NCBI GenBank assembly: GCA_044223975.1
Contig: JBGALI010000007.1
Location: 62,001-126,000, forward strand
Source of the DNA: CAZCPB01 sp044223975
Lineage (GTDB): Bacteria; Planctomycetota; Phycisphaerae; Phycisphaerales; UBA1924
DNA: 64,000 nt
Direction of reading: 5' to 3'
The notes under the pieces are model-generated. The model ran no database searches. It was given only the letters and a program-made list of their open reading frames with translations, and was not told the DNA's origin. Positions 9,386-18,082 of the stretch are shown here, piece after piece; position 1 is the stretch's first letter, and each line of letters opens with the position of its first letter. The position numbers were made by a program, and so were the translations under genes.

Positions 9386-10986
9386 TCCGGCCCCCTCCGC
9401 CACGTTCCCCAGAGCGCAACCGCCAGCACAGGGAGCAGCCCGGCGCCCAGCAGCCATATCCCCGCGGCGGACATGTCCGCGACACGAGAGTAGTGCAGAT
9501 CGCCGAGGATCACCCGCGCCAGGCAGTCACCCGGCGGCATGACCTGCACCGTCGCCTCGATCTCATGGAGGCTCAGAATCCCTGCAGCGCCCGCCGCGGC
9601 AAGGTGCACGCCGAACACCGGCCACAGCGACGCACGCCACCACCCAGCCCACCCGTCCGCGCCGTCGAGGCGCGCCGGATCCCCGGTCAGACGCCGCGCA
9701 GCGTTGGCACCCCAGCACCCTGCAAGGGCCCCGAGGAATCCGAACCTCGCCAGGTGCGCACCGATGACCGGGAGAAGGGAGTCTTCCAGCCACGCGCTGT
9801 CCGCGGCAATCACCAGCCCGCTCATGGCCGAACCGATCTGCACTCCCGGGAGCAGCCCGGAGATCAGGCTCAGCCGAGTGGTGAACGTCGCCAGTCCCGC
9901 CCAGAAGCCCCGCAGTGAGAGCGCCCATCCCGTGGCCACTCCGAGCACCAGAGTTCCAGCGGCCACCGCCGCGGCCGTCTCCAGGCTCCGGGCGATCGCG
10001 CCGCCGTTGTTCTCCCAGAACCGCGGCAGGGCCGACGCGTGCCCGATGTGCGCGATGAACAGCCCCAGCGGCACCACGACGCCCAGCGCCCAAGGGATGG
10101 CTCCCGCCACAAGGTCCCCCCGCCGCCGCGCACCACCGCCGCCGCGGGCTTCGCCCGAGTCGAAGCGGGCGCCCTGACCCCCCATCCACCATCCCGCGCC
10201 CACCGCGATCGCGACCAGCGGCCACGCCGCCGCCCACGCCCTCCATTGCTGCTCCCGCGGCAGGTTGTCCAGCGCAAACCACACTTGGATCGCCAGTGTC
10301 TCGACCTGCGACAGGTGCAGCGGCACGGCGGAGCCGAGCATCACGAGCGCCACAACGCCCGCCGCACGGAGAATGTCGCCGCGGCACAACCGCGCGAGCT
10401 CGCGGGCGACCCGAAACGGGGATGCTCCATCGGCGCGGAGCGATTCAATCAAGGTCGGATCGGTCGCCCGCAGACCGCTCCAGATCACGATCGCGCCCAG
10501 CGGGCACGCCCAAAGCGACAGCCCGAGCACCGCCAGCAGCCGCCCGGCGACGACCGGGGCTTCATGCCATCCGCGCTGTGCGGCCTGCTCGAGCCAGGCC
10601 CCGAGCCACGTGTCCGGTGCCCGGAGCAACCCCCACCCCGCGAACGCCAGCGTCGAAGGCACCAGCAGCGGAGCGACCAGCGCCGCCCTCGCCACGCGTC
10701 CCGCTCGCCACAGCGTCCACGCCGCGGCGCACGCGAAAACGGTTGAGAGAGTCGCGATCAGCGCGGACCACCCGATGCTCGAGATTAGCAGCCGCCACGT
10801 GCCGGCGCCAAGCCCTGGCGCTCCCGTCGGGAGCGGAGAACTCCGCACGACGCCGAACGCTACCCTCGCCGCGGCACCGATCAGGGGGAGCACGATGCAA
10901 CAGGCAACAAGGATGCTCGCCGTGGCTATCACGGCTATTCCCATCCAGTCGACGGGCCGGCGAATCGGTCCGCGCGGTGGGGGCAT
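9382..10986 (-). CDS. two-module ABC transporter permease (ThiP/FbpB-like)
   Basis: 534 residues from the ATG at 10986 (MPPPRGPIRRP); longer frames upstream overlap the divergent M24 peptidase promoter. About twelve hydrophobic helices form two halves. Each half contains a degenerate EAA loop: in the first, LIESLRADGASPFRVARELARL (E-x3-DG-x9-R), in the second, LARFGFLGALAGC is poorly conserved. Duplicated permeases of this kind serve Fe3+ or thiamine import with a separate ATPase and binding protein, neither of which is seen here. A -10-like TACACT lies eight bases before the start. The substrate cannot be predicted. The downstream NHL gene is start/stop coupled to it. Confidence 0.75.
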   Translation of the reverse strand: MPPPRGPIRRPVDWMGIAVIATASILVACCIVLPLIGAAARVAFGVVRSSPLPTGAPGLGAGTWRLLISSIGWSALIATLSTVFACAAAWTLWRAGRVARAALVAPLLVPSTLAFAGWGLLRAPDTWLGAWLEQAAQRGWHEAPVVAGRLLAVLGLSLWACPLGAIVIWSGLRATDPTLIESLRADGASPFRVARELARLCRGDILRAAGVVALVMLGSAVPLHLSQVETLAIQVWFALDNLPREQQWRAWAAAWPLVAIAVGAGWWMGGQGARFDSGEARGGGGARRRGDLVAGAIPWALGVVVPLGLFIAHIGHASALPRFWENNGGAIARSLETAAAVAAGTLVLGVATGWALSLRGFWAGLATFTTRLSLISGLLPGVQIGSAMSGLVIAADSAWLEDSLLPVIGAHLARFGFLGALAGCWGANAARRLTGDPARLDGADGWAGWWRASLWPVFGVHLAAAGAAGILSLHEIEATVQVMPPGDCLARVILGDLHYSRVADMSAAGIWLLGAGLLPVLAVALWGTWRRGPE

Positions 10987-11047
10987 CGCCGCAGAGTGTA
11001 AGAGGAATTCGCGCGACAAGTAGCGGCCTTCGAATCGCGCCGCGGCA

Positions 11048-11075
11048 TTGCCCCTCGTTGCTGATCTCATACCAT
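11048..11075 (+). promoter_or_regulatory. predicted leaderless promoter of the M24 peptidase
   Basis: TTGCCC, 16-base spacer, TACCAT (11070-11075), then six bases and the ATG at 11082. Transcription starting seven bases after the -10 box would begin on the A of the start codon, and there is no ribosome-binding site between them. Confidence 0.55.
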
Positions 11076-11081
11076 CCGCCC

Positions 11082-12212
11082 ATGCCCTCCACATCCTCAG
11101 GTTCAAAGTCCAAGGCCAGCACGCTCCACGCCCAACGCCTCGTCCGCCTTCGTGCGGCACTCCGTCCGTCGGGCGTGAGCCACTTCCTCGTGAGTAACCC
11201 GATCGATGTCGGGTACCTCACCGGTTTCCTCGGCGGCGACAGCTACCTGCTCATTGCCGTCCAGGGCTCGCGCAAGCCGTTGGTCATCACGGACTTTCGC
11301 TACATCGAGGAGTTGGAGGAGTACAAGCGGTCCGTTGACATCATCGTCCGCAAGCGTTCCATGACCGAGGCGGTTGTGGACCTGCTCGGTTCACTCGGCC
11401 GCGGCAAGGTCGGCATCCAGGCCGATCACATGACGGTGGGGGAGCGCAACGCTCTGGCGGCAAAGGTCGGAGAAAAGCGGTTGGTTCCGGTTTCGGGGGT
11501 CGTGCTCGGCCTGCGTGCGATCAAGGACGATCACGAGATCGCTCTCATCCAGAACGCCATCCGCATTCAGGAACGGGCCCTGATGGCGGTCCTGCCCACG
11601 ATCAAACCGGGCCAGACCGAGATGGAAATCGCGGCAGTCCTGGAAGCCGCCATGAAGACGCTCGGCGCCAGCAAGGCCGGCTTCGAATCGATCATCGCCG
11701 CCGGCGCCAACGGATCTCTGCCGCACTACCGCCCCGGCCGCGCCAAGGTCGCTCAGAACAAGTCCCTGCTCATCGACTGGGGCGCCATGGCCAACGGCTA
11801 CACGGGAGACATGACCCGAACGTTCGCGCTCGGAAAATGGCCTGCGAAGATCAAGGAGATCTTCAAGGTTGTCCACGAGGCCCACGTTCGCGCCGCCGAC
11901 GCCATCGCCCCCGGCCGAACGACTCGCGAGGTCGACGCGGCCGCCCGGGACGTGATCACCAAGGCCGGCTACGGCGAGTTCTTCGGCCACGGCCTCGGGC
12001 ATGGCATCGGCATGAACGTCCACGAAGAGCCCAGGCTCAGCCACATGCTGCCGCCGAAGCCCTTGGTGCCGGGCCAGGTGGTCACCAACGAGCCCGGGAT
12101 CTACCTCCCGGGCATCGGGGGAGTCCGGATCGAGAACGATTACCTGGTGACCAAGAAGGGCTGCCGGAACCTCTGCAGCCTGCCGTTCGACTTGGAGTGG
12201 AGCACGCTCTGA
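11082..12212 (+). CDS. M24B metallopeptidase (Xaa-Pro aminopeptidase/dipeptidase)
   Basis: 376 residues. An N-terminal creatinase-like domain (about 20-145) precedes a pita-bread catalytic domain. The metal ligands are visible: D in LLIDWGAM, D in YTGDMTRTF, H in GHGLGHGIG, E in VTNEPGIYLP and E in GVRIENDY. It should remove N-terminal residues before proline, or cleave X-Pro dipeptides, in the cytoplasm. The gene is followed by accB and accC, the classic pepP-(efp)-accBC neighbourhood, although efp is missing here. The start is set by the leaderless promoter at 11048-11075. Confidence 0.93.
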   Translation: MPSTSSGSKSKASTLHAQRLVRLRAALRPSGVSHFLVSNPIDVGYLTGFLGGDSYLLIAVQGSRKPLVITDFRYIEELEEYKRSVDIIVRKRSMTEAVVDLLGSLGRGKVGIQADHMTVGERNALAAKVGEKRLVPVSGVVLGLRAIKDDHEIALIQNAIRIQERALMAVLPTIKPGQTEMEIAAVLEAAMKTLGASKAGFESIIAAGANGSLPHYRPGRAKVAQNKSLLIDWGAMANGYTGDMTRTFALGKWPAKIKEIFKVVHEAHVRAADAIAPGRTTREVDAAARDVITKAGYGEFFGHGLGHGIGMNVHEEPRLSHMLPPKPLVPGQVVTNEPGIYLPGIGGVRIENDYLVTKKGCRNLCSLPFDLEWSTL

Positions 12213-12367
12213 AGCAACTGAGCGGCTGACGGACTCCGACTTCCTCTCCAGGTGCCAGATGCCAGGATTTTGTTCGGCCCCCTCGCCGAGCACGCCGTCT
12301 TCAGATACGATGCCCCCCGCGCTGGGCCGGGATTTGACCGCCCTCGCTCCCCGGAGGTTTCTCCGCG

Positions 12368-12832
12368 ATGATCGACACAAGCAAACTGAGAGAACTCGTG
12401 CAGCTCATGGTCGACAACGACCTGAGCGAGCTCGACCTGCAGGACGAACGGGAAACGGTGACCATCAAGCGGGGCGGGCCTGCCGCGCCGCCGGTGGTCC
12501 ACCACGCCTACGCCCCTCAGAATGGCGTCGCCAACCAAGCCCCGGCCGCGGCTGCTCCCCCTGCATCCCCGGCCCCGGCCGGCGACAGCGGGCTCAAGCC
12601 CATCGAGAGCCCGATGGTGGGCACGTTCTATTCCGGTGCCAACCCTGACTCCCCGCCGTTCATCACCCCCGGGGCGGCCATCTCCGCCGGCAGCACGGTC
12701 TGCCTGATCGAAGCCATGAAGGTCTTCAACGAGATCAAGGCGGAGATCGACGGCACCGTGCAGCAGATCCTCGTGAAGAACGGCCAGGCGGTCGAGTTCG
12801 GGCAAAAGCTATTCTTGGTGAAGCCGTCGTGA
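12368..12832 (+). CDS. accB: biotin carboxyl carrier protein
   Basis: 154 residues. The N-terminal helix region (1-35) leads into an Ala/Pro-rich flexible linker (about 38-72) and a biotinyl domain (78-153) with the canonical EAMKV site, biotin on Lys118. The SPMVGTFY and FNEI flanks match AccB. It carries CO2 from AccC to a carboxyltransferase in the first step of fatty-acid synthesis. GGAGG lies upstream of the ATG (CCCCGGAGGTTTCTCCGCG). The gene runs into a small membrane protein with a GTGA overlap, then accC. No accA or accD is present; the only carboxyltransferase in the window is at 28936-30711. Confidence 0.96.
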   Translation: MIDTSKLRELVQLMVDNDLSELDLQDERETVTIKRGGPAAPPVVHHAYAPQNGVANQAPAAAAPPASPAPAGDSGLKPIESPMVGTFYSGANPDSPPFITPGAAISAGSTVCLIEAMKVFNEIKAEIDGTVQQILVKNGQAVEFGQKLFLVKPS

Positions 12833-13116
12833 TCGCCGCGCTCATTGACCAGGTCCTTCGCGACCGAGCTGTTGCTGTATTGACGTGTGTGATCGGCGCG
12901 ATAGTCATGACAGCGGGGTGGTTGCTGGTCGTACTGGGAATGGGGCCCCGAAGAACGGTGCGTCCCAGTAGTGCCGGATTGTTCAGCGAGTTCCGAAGAA
13001 GACACCCCTACGGTGCTCGAGTCTTCGTGGTGATGGGCCGAGTTCTGTTCTTCGCCGGTGCTGTGCCATTTTTGGGCGCTGGTTTCGTCGCGGTCTTTGG
13101 AATTCACCCGAGCTGA
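12829..13116 (+). CDS. small two-helix membrane protein between accB and accC
   Basis: 95 residues from a GTG whose last two bases overlap the accB stop (GTGA). It has two hydrophobic helices (about 14-36, AVAVLTCVIGAIVMTAGWLLVVL, and 66-90, VFVVMGRVLFFAGAVPFLGAGF) separated by a basic loop (RRTVRPSS...FRRRHPYGAR). I do not recognise a family. The overlap and the 32-base gap to accC imply co-transcription. The reading frame is lower in GC than accB and accC, so it may be an inserted gene; it could also be a chance frame, though the two-helix pattern argues against that. Confidence 0.6.
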   Translation: MIAALIDQVLRDRAVAVLTCVIGAIVMTAGWLLVVLGMGPRRTVRPSSAGLFSEFRRRHPYGARVFVVMGRVLFFAGAVPFLGAGFVAVFGIHPS

Positions 13117-13148
13117 TTCGATCATTTTTCTGTAAGTGATACTTGAGC

Positions 13149-14489
13149 ATGTTTAAGAGAGTCCTGATCGCCAACCGCGGAGAGATCGCCCTGCGGATCA
13201 TCCGCGCCTGCCGCGAGCTGGGCATCGAGACGGTCTGCGTGTACTCGACCGCCGACGCCGAAGCCCCGTACCTGCGCCTGGCGGACCGCACCGTGTGCAT
13301 CGGCCCCGGGCCGTCCAAAGAGTCCTACCTCAACGTCTCCCGCATCATCTCGGCCGCTGAGATCGCCGACGTCGACGCGATCCACCCCGGGTACGGGTTT
13401 CTCTCAGAACGGCCCGACTTTTCGGAAGCCTGCCGCGACTGCAAGATCGAGTTCATCGGGCCCAGCCCCGAGGCCATGGGCAAGCTCGGCGACAAGGTCG
13501 CGTGCAAGCAGACCGCCAAGGCCAACAAGGTGCCCGTGTTCCCCGGCTCCGACGGAGCGATCGAGGACGAGGAAGAGGCGGTCGCGGTCGCCGGCAAGAT
13601 CGGGTTCCCGGTCATCATCAAGGCCTCGGCCGGGGGCGGCGGGCGCGGCATGCGCGTCTGCCGCAACGAAGCGACGCTTCGGTCCAGCATCAAGAACGCC
13701 CAGCAGGAGGCTCTGGCCTCCTTCGGCAACGGCGCCGTCTTCATCGAGAAGTTCCTGGAGCACGCCCGCCACGTCGAGGTGCAGTGCCTGGGCGACAAGC
13801 ACGGGCACGCCGTGCACCTCTGGGAGCGCGACTGCTCGATGCAGCGCCGCCACCAGAAGGTGATCGAGGAGGCCCCGGCGCCCAACGTGAACCGCAAGAA
13901 GATGGAGGCCGTCTGCGACGCGGCGGTTCGCCTGATCAAGGCCGCCGAGTACGCCGGGGCGGCCACCGTCGAGTTCCTGATGGACGAGCAGCAGAACTTC
14001 TACATGCTCGAGGTCAACACCCGCGTGCAGGTCGAGCACCCGGTGACCGAGATGATCACGGGCATCGACATCGTCAAGGCCTCGATCATGATCGCCGCGG
14101 GCATGGCGATCCCGTACAAGCAGCGCGACATCCACATCCGCGGGCACTCGATGGAGTGCCGCATCAACGCCGAGGACCCCGACCACGGGTTCCGCCCCAG
14201 CCCCGGGAAGGTCACGCGGTTCGAGCCCCCGGGCGGTCCCGGCGTCCGCATGGACACGCACGTCGTCACGGGCTATTCCGTGCCGCCCAACTACGACAGC
14301 ATGATCGGCAAGCTGATCGTGCACGCCGACGACCGCGAGCAGTGCATCGCGCGGATGGCGCGGGCGTTGGCCGAGTTCCGCGTGGACCCCATCAAGACGA
14401 CGATCCCGCTCCACCTGCGGCTGATGGAGAACTCCGACTTCCGTCAGGGCGGCGTCGACATCCACTACCTTGAACGATTGCTCAAGTAG
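13149..14489 (+). CDS. accC: biotin carboxylase subunit of acetyl/acyl-CoA carboxylase
   Basis: 446 residues from the ATG at 13149 (a TTG two codons earlier is less likely). The N-terminus MFKRVLIANRGEIALRIIRA is diagnostic. The ATP-grasp loop is SAGGGGRGMRV, the catalytic region contains HVEVQCLGDKHGHAVHLWER and DCSMQRRHQK, and EVNTRVQVEHPVTE holds the active-site Arg and Glu. The length matches stand-alone AccC (about 445-450). It carboxylates biotin on AccB using ATP and bicarbonate. It is the last gene of the plus-strand run and converges on the secreted protein ending at 14528. Confidence 0.97.
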   Translation: MFKRVLIANRGEIALRIIRACRELGIETVCVYSTADAEAPYLRLADRTVCIGPGPSKESYLNVSRIISAAEIADVDAIHPGYGFLSERPDFSEACRDCKIEFIGPSPEAMGKLGDKVACKQTAKANKVPVFPGSDGAIEDEEEAVAVAGKIGFPVIIKASAGGGGRGMRVCRNEATLRSSIKNAQQEALASFGNGAVFIEKFLEHARHVEVQCLGDKHGHAVHLWERDCSMQRRHQKVIEEAPAPNVNRKKMEAVCDAAVRLIKAAEYAGAATVEFLMDEQQNFYMLEVNTRVQVEHPVTEMITGIDIVKASIMIAAGMAIPYKQRDIHIRGHSMECRINAEDPDHGFRPSPGKVTRFEPPGGPGVRMDTHVVTGYSVPPNYDSMIGKLIVHADDREQCIARMARALAEFRVDPIKTTIPLHLRLMENSDFRQGGVDIHYLERLLK

Positions 14490-14527
14490 GGGCGCGGCGC
14501 GAGGGTGCCGGTCGATCGGGCCCGCCC

Positions 14528-15628
14528 TCAGCAGCCCCAGAGAAAAGCCAGCGTGAACCCGTCGAAGTCGTCGCCATTGACGAACGTGTTCTCGTCGAAG
14601 TCGGCGGCGATGTCACCCTGCTCGAAGGCCCAGACAAACCCGTCGAAGTCGTCGCCGTTGACGAAGCCGTTGAAATCAAAGTCCGCCGGGCAGAAAATCG
14701 CCAGGGTCGCCGGGTCGCTCGTCTTGGAGCCGCATCCGTTGGACACCACGACGTCGTACGTGCCGCTGTCTCCCTGTTCGACGGGGCTGATCGTCAAGGC
14801 CGCCGTTCCCGACCCCATGATCCGGGCGTCGTCGACGAGGTCGACGGTGTCCTTCCGCCAGCGGTAGGTGAGCGGGCCCGTGCCGGTCGCCGACACGGAG
14901 AACGAGAAGTCAAAGCCGACCCTGTCGTGACCGGGGTCGGGTTGCTGTGAGATCGCGGGCGAAGTGCAGGAAGAGACCAGCGCAAAGCTGTTCGCGGCGT
15001 TGTTTGTGAACACCGCGGCACCGGACGTCAGGGCGTAGTCCGCGGCGTTGTTCGAACTGGCGGCCGTCGCGAGCCCCCCAAACCGCACGGCCTGAAGGGA
15101 TGTCGAGGGCAGCGGACCGGGGAACGGGGGACCAAAGTTCCCGTCCATGTCATTCACCGTCGTGCCCGTGTTCGGGCCGGTGTACGACGGGCCTCCCCAC
15201 GACAGCGACCAGAGAATCGACCCGTTGTCCGCCTCAAAGGTCATCCGACCCGCGGCCAGGTAACTCGCGGGGATCGGCGTGGTCATGATGAAGTCCGCCA
15301 CCGTCGCCGGGCTTGTCTTGGCGAGGAAGGAGGACGTGCACACCAAGACCCGCGCCCCTGTCGGGCTGTTGGTCACGTTGGTCGTCATGTCGACGACGGT
15401 GATCGGGTTGGCCCCCGCGGCGTCCCACACCCGGATCCGCCCTTGGGCGACCAACTGCTGACCCGCCGCCCGCATGCGCAGCTGGATTGCCTGAGCGGAG
15501 GTGTCCCCTTCCACGCCGCCGATCACCTGCTCGATCTGCATCAGGTGGAAATTACCAAGGCACGGCTGGTTGCCGAGCAGCAGCCCCAAAAGGCATAGCG
15601 CCAGGAAGATTGGTGGACAGGAGCGCAT
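14528..15628 (-). CDS. secreted Ig-like protein with a dockerin-like calcium-binding tail
   Basis: 366 residues from the ATG at 15628, with GGAG about ten bases upstream. A signal peptide (FLALCLLGLLLGNQPCLG) is followed by a globular N-domain. An Ig-like domain comes next (TGPLTYRWRKDTVDLVDDARI...SGTYDVVVSNGCG). The C-terminus, CPADFDFNGFVNGDDFDGFV then ADFDENTFVNGDDFDGF, holds two EF-hand/dockerin-like loops of the type common in planctomycete secreted proteins. The N-domain, with VIGGVEGDTSAQAIQLRMRAAG, resembles lamin-tail-like surface proteins. It has no RRRR sorting tail, unlike the four genes upstream. Likely surface or exoprotein; partner unknown. Confidence 0.82.
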   Translation of the reverse strand: MRSCPPIFLALCLLGLLLGNQPCLGNFHLMQIEQVIGGVEGDTSAQAIQLRMRAAGQQLVAQGRIRVWDAAGANPITVVDMTTNVTNSPTGARVLVCTSSFLAKTSPATVADFIMTTPIPASYLAAGRMTFEADNGSILWSLSWGGPSYTGPNTGTTVNDMDGNFGPPFPGPLPSTSLQAVRFGGLATAASSNNAADYALTSGAAVFTNNAANSFALVSSCTSPAISQQPDPGHDRVGFDFSFSVSATGTGPLTYRWRKDTVDLVDDARIMGSGTAALTISPVEQGDSGTYDVVVSNGCGSKTSDPATLAIFCPADFDFNGFVNGDDFDGFVWAFEQGDIAADFDENTFVNGDDFDGFTLAFLWGC

Positions 15629-15796
15629 GGAGCCGCTTCTCCGGATGGATCGACTCTGCACGCCGAGCTGGACCAGGGCTTCGGCACGCGACGAACGAGC
15701 CCCAGTGTACCAGCACGGGGCAAGACCTTACAAGCGTCATTGGCAAGTATGGACAATAACCCCCGTGTTTGCGTGGATTTGGAGCACCAGATCGCC

Positions 15797-15832
15797 AAAA
15801 AACGACAACCGGCGGCTCGGAGCCGCCGGTTG
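15797..15832 (-). terminator. intrinsic terminator of the first sorting-tail gene
   Basis: On the minus strand a perfect 12-bp stem (arms 15821-15832 and 15806-15817, 3-base loop) is followed by a short spacer and six T residues. It lies 28 bases after the stop at 15860. Confidence 0.9.
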
Positions 15833-15859
15833 AAGAATTGCTATCAGACCGCAAACGTC

Positions 15860-16636
15860 TCAACGACGGCGGCGGGACGCACCCAGAAGCCCACCGGCAA
15901 TGACCACCAAGCCAGCGGGCGCCGGCATCATCTGGTACCGGCTCGTGACGCCGAAGGAGTCGCTCGAAGAGAGCTGGAACGCCCACTCCGCCTGAATATT
16001 CGACGCCGTGCCCGCGACCGCGACGCTGGGGGTGATGCTGTCGGACTGAGTGTTCGAGCCGTTCACGCCCGTGGCGTTGAACGATCCGTTGAGAAGGGCG
16101 AATGCCGTTCCGCCCGGGATCGCGCCGTTGTAGTTCGCCCGATACATCTTGCCGCCGGCATGGAGACCGGTCACCGCAGCAGAGCCGGAGCCCGTGTCGG
16201 TGAGCGTGGCGCCGGTTGTTGCAAGGGCCATCAGGTTGGTCAGGGGCGAGAAGGAAAGAACGCCGGTGAGGATCGAGAACGTGGTGTCGCTCGATCCAGC
16301 CTTAACAGTGAAGTTCAAAGCGTTGATCTGCTGACGATGCGAACCCGTTGACTCGGACGTGTAGCGGATGAACAGCGGCGCGTCGAGACGGGCCACGAAG
16401 TTCGGGCCGTCGAACAGGTCCTGGGCCGGAAGCGTGTACTCCCACGCCGGCTGCGACGCGAACGTCGTCGCCGTAAAGGAGCTGAACAACACCGTGGTTG
16501 AGAACGTGCCCGACCCGTTGGACGCCGACAGCGTCAGCGCCGGGTTCGAGACCTGAGCGAAGGCGCTCGACGCCATGCCGGCGCCAGCGACAATGCTCAG
16601 ACCAACAAGCCGAGCCGATGAAAACTTCATCTGCAT
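15860..16636 (-). CDS. secreted protein with PEP-CTERM-like sorting tail (paralogue 1)
   Basis: 258 residues. Signal peptide residues 1-27 end in SSAFA. The mature region is Ser/Thr/Asn-rich beta-type sequence with ILTGVLSFSPL and GATLTDTGSGSAAV. The C-terminus PAPAGLVVIAGGLLGASRRRR is a Pro-containing hydrophobic helix plus four Arg, the layout of PEP-CTERM/MYXO-CTERM signals that are cleaved by an exosortase-like enzyme (none seen in the window). It shares layout and motifs with the next two genes upstream (S-N-G-S-G-T, I-x-x-G-V-L-S-F), so the three form a diverged tandem family; this one is the most diverged. The ATG follows AGGAGGAGATC. Confidence 0.85.
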   Translation of the reverse strand: MQMKFSSARLVGLSIVAGAGMASSAFAQVSNPALTLSASNGSGTFSTTVLFSSFTATTFASQPAWEYTLPAQDLFDGPNFVARLDAPLFIRYTSESTGSHRQQINALNFTVKAGSSDTTFSILTGVLSFSPLTNLMALATTGATLTDTGSGSAAVTGLHAGGKMYRANYNGAIPGGTAFALLNGSFNATGVNGSNTQSDSITPSVAVAGTASNIQAEWAFQLSSSDSFGVTSRYQMMPAPAGLVVIAGGLLGASRRRR

Positions 16637-16666
16637 GATCTCCTCCTAGTCATCGCACTTGGCACC

Positions 16667-16707
16667 CTGAATCGCAGGCATCAACAAAAGCATGCCTTGC
16701 GATTCAG
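16667..16707 (-). promoter_or_regulatory. 5'UTR hairpin upstream of paralogue 1
   Basis: Inverted arms CTGAATCGCAAGGCAT and ATGCCTGCGATTCAG (one bulged base) enclose a ten-base loop, 31 bases before the start codon and downstream of the promoter at 16769-16797. It could protect the mRNA end or control translation. Confidence 0.7.
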
Positions 16708-16768
16708 CGGAAAGGGCTCTTGTGCGACTTACCGATCAAACTCCGAAACACTCCCCCGGCCACTGAAC

Positions 16769-16797
16769 ATGCTACCCAATCGTTCCAATTGGTGCAA
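16769..16797 (-). promoter_or_regulatory. sigma-70-type promoter of paralogue 1
   Basis: On the minus strand, TTGCAC, 17-base spacer, TAGCAT. The flanks (a GGAGTTTGNTCGGTAA block downstream) are nearly identical to those of the promoter at 17863-17891, which shows they derive from one duplicated unit. Confidence 0.8.
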
Positions 16798-16899
16798 GCA
16801 CACTTTGCGGGTCGTCCCCACAATTTTATCGGGTGGCCGTTCGGTCTTCATCGTGCTGGCCCCCAAGGGGTTATGCGGACCCGCTCCTCACGGACGCGC

Positions 16900-16933
16900 A
16901 AAAAAACGAACACCGCCTCGGAAGCGGTGTTCG
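16900..16933 (-). terminator. intrinsic terminator of paralogue 2
   Basis: A 10-bp stem (arms 16924-16933 and 16907-16916, 7-base loop) is followed by seven T residues on the minus strand, 31 bases after the stop at 16965. Confidence 0.9.
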
Positions 16934-16964
16934 TGATCAACACTGACGCTGCCCCTTCCGTCTC

Positions 16965-17723
16965 TCACCGACGGCGACGGCCGACGCCGACCAAGCCGGC
17001 GAGACCGAACATTCCCATGGCCGCGGGACCCGGGATGATCTGGTAGAAGCTCGTGCCGCTGGCCGAGTCATTCGCGCTGAGCGTGAAGTCGAAAGCGGCC
17101 GACATGTCGGTCACGGCGCCTCCGATGCCGACATAGCCGGGATAACCCGCGGAGCTCTCGCTGTTCGTGGCGCTATCGTCGGCCGGGCCGCTGAAGCCGC
17201 TGACGAAGTTCCCAAAGGTGCTGCCGCTGTTGTAATCGGTGTGATAGGACTTGCCGCCACCGAAACCACCCGACAGCAACGAGCCGTCGCCGTCGTTGTC
17301 GGTGATCGTGATGCCGGCGGTGGCGCGGCCTTGGGCCGGGTTGATCGCGCCGAAGCTGAGCACGCCCGACGCAATCGTGAAGTGCGTCGCGAGGCTCGTC
17401 GCATTCACCGAGAAGTTCACGGTGATCTGCGGGTCGGCGACCATGTTGCAGTACATGTTGTCGACATGCGCGACCACGTTGAAGTTGTCGTCGAAAATGT
17501 CGTACCCGCCCACGGGAGACTGCCAGCTCCAGGTGTCGTTGGGCGAATTGGTGGTCGACCACGAGCCGTTCGACAGGAACACCTGGTAGGTGCCGCTGCC
17601 GTTCGCGTTGCTCGCGGTGATCACGAGACCGGGATCGGTGATGCCGGCCTGAGCGACTGCTGAGGCCGCAACGAGCGCACCCGCGCACATCGCCACGCGC
17701 ATGGACTTCGAAATCTTCTTCAT
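16965..17723 (-). CDS. secreted protein with PEP-CTERM-like sorting tail (paralogue 2)
   Basis: 252 residues. The signal peptide ends AVAQA. The mature part starts GITDPGLVITASNANGSGTY, nearly the same as paralogue 3, and both continue VFLSNGSWS, YDIFDDNFNVVAHV, DPQITVNFSVNAT and GVLSF. A D-N-D-G-D-G loop (TDNDGDGSLL) could bind calcium. The C-terminus is PGPAAMGMFGLAGLVGVGRRRR, a sorting tail. Identity with paralogue 3 is high along the whole length, so the duplication is recent. It has its own promoter, 5'UTR hairpin, AGGAGGAGATC ribosome site and terminator. The family is not recognised beyond the tail; surface display is inferred. Confidence 0.87.
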   Translation of the reverse strand: MKKISKSMRVAMCAGALVAASAVAQAGITDPGLVITASNANGSGTYQVFLSNGSWSTTNSPNDTWSWQSPVGGYDIFDDNFNVVAHVDNMYCNMVADPQITVNFSVNATSLATHFTIASGVLSFGAINPAQGRATAGITITDNDGDGSLLSGGFGGGKSYHTDYNSGSTFGNFVSGFSGPADDSATNSESSAGYPGYVGIGGAVTDMSAAFDFTLSANDSASGTSFYQIIPGPAAMGMFGLAGLVGVGRRRR

Positions 17724-17754
17724 GATCTCCTCCTGAGTGCTACCACGCCAAGCT

Positions 17755-17790
17755 CTGACGATGTCGAGCGGAAACTACGGTCATCGTCAG
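17755..17790 (-). promoter_or_regulatory. 5'UTR hairpin upstream of paralogue 2
   Basis: A perfect 9-bp inverted repeat (CTGACGATG and CATCGTCAG) with an 18-base loop lies 32 bases before the start. Its sequence differs from the hairpin of paralogue 1, but its position is conserved. Confidence 0.7.
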
Positions 17791-17862
17791 CGGAAACGCT
17801 TGCGACGCGGTCACCCTTGTCTTTACCGAGCAAACTCCAAAACATACCCCCGGCAAGGAATC

Positions 17863-17891
17863 ATGCTACCGAATGCGGCAAAACGATGCAA
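17863..17891 (-). promoter_or_regulatory. sigma-70-type promoter of paralogue 2
   Basis: TTGCAT, 17-base spacer, TAGCAT on the minus strand, predicting a 5'UTR of about 130 bases. Confidence 0.82.
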
Positions 17892-18016
17892 GGCAAGTTG
17901 AATCGCGACCCGGCATTTTTATCGGATTTGTCTTGGGATTGGTCCCGCGATGCAACCTCATGCATGAGAGCGTCCTAGAAAACGGACGTGCGGATCCGGT
18001 GAGAAAACGTTGTCCG

Positions 18017-18049
18017 AAAAAAAAGGCACCTCCCGTTGGGGAGGTGCCT
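18017..18049 (-). terminator. intrinsic terminator of paralogue 3
   Basis: A 10-bp stem (arms 18039-18048 and 18025-18034, loop 4) is followed by eight T residues on the minus strand, 34 bases past the stop at 18083. Confidence 0.92.
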
Positions 18050-18082
18050 CGAAGTGGTGCGCTGATTGCCTTCGAATCGTGA

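Noticed and set aside
16667..17790. Riboswitch in the 5'UTRs of the sorting-tail genes
   Set aside because: There are only single hairpins with different sequences, no multi-helix aptamer pattern that I recognise. They are kept as UTR hairpins only.
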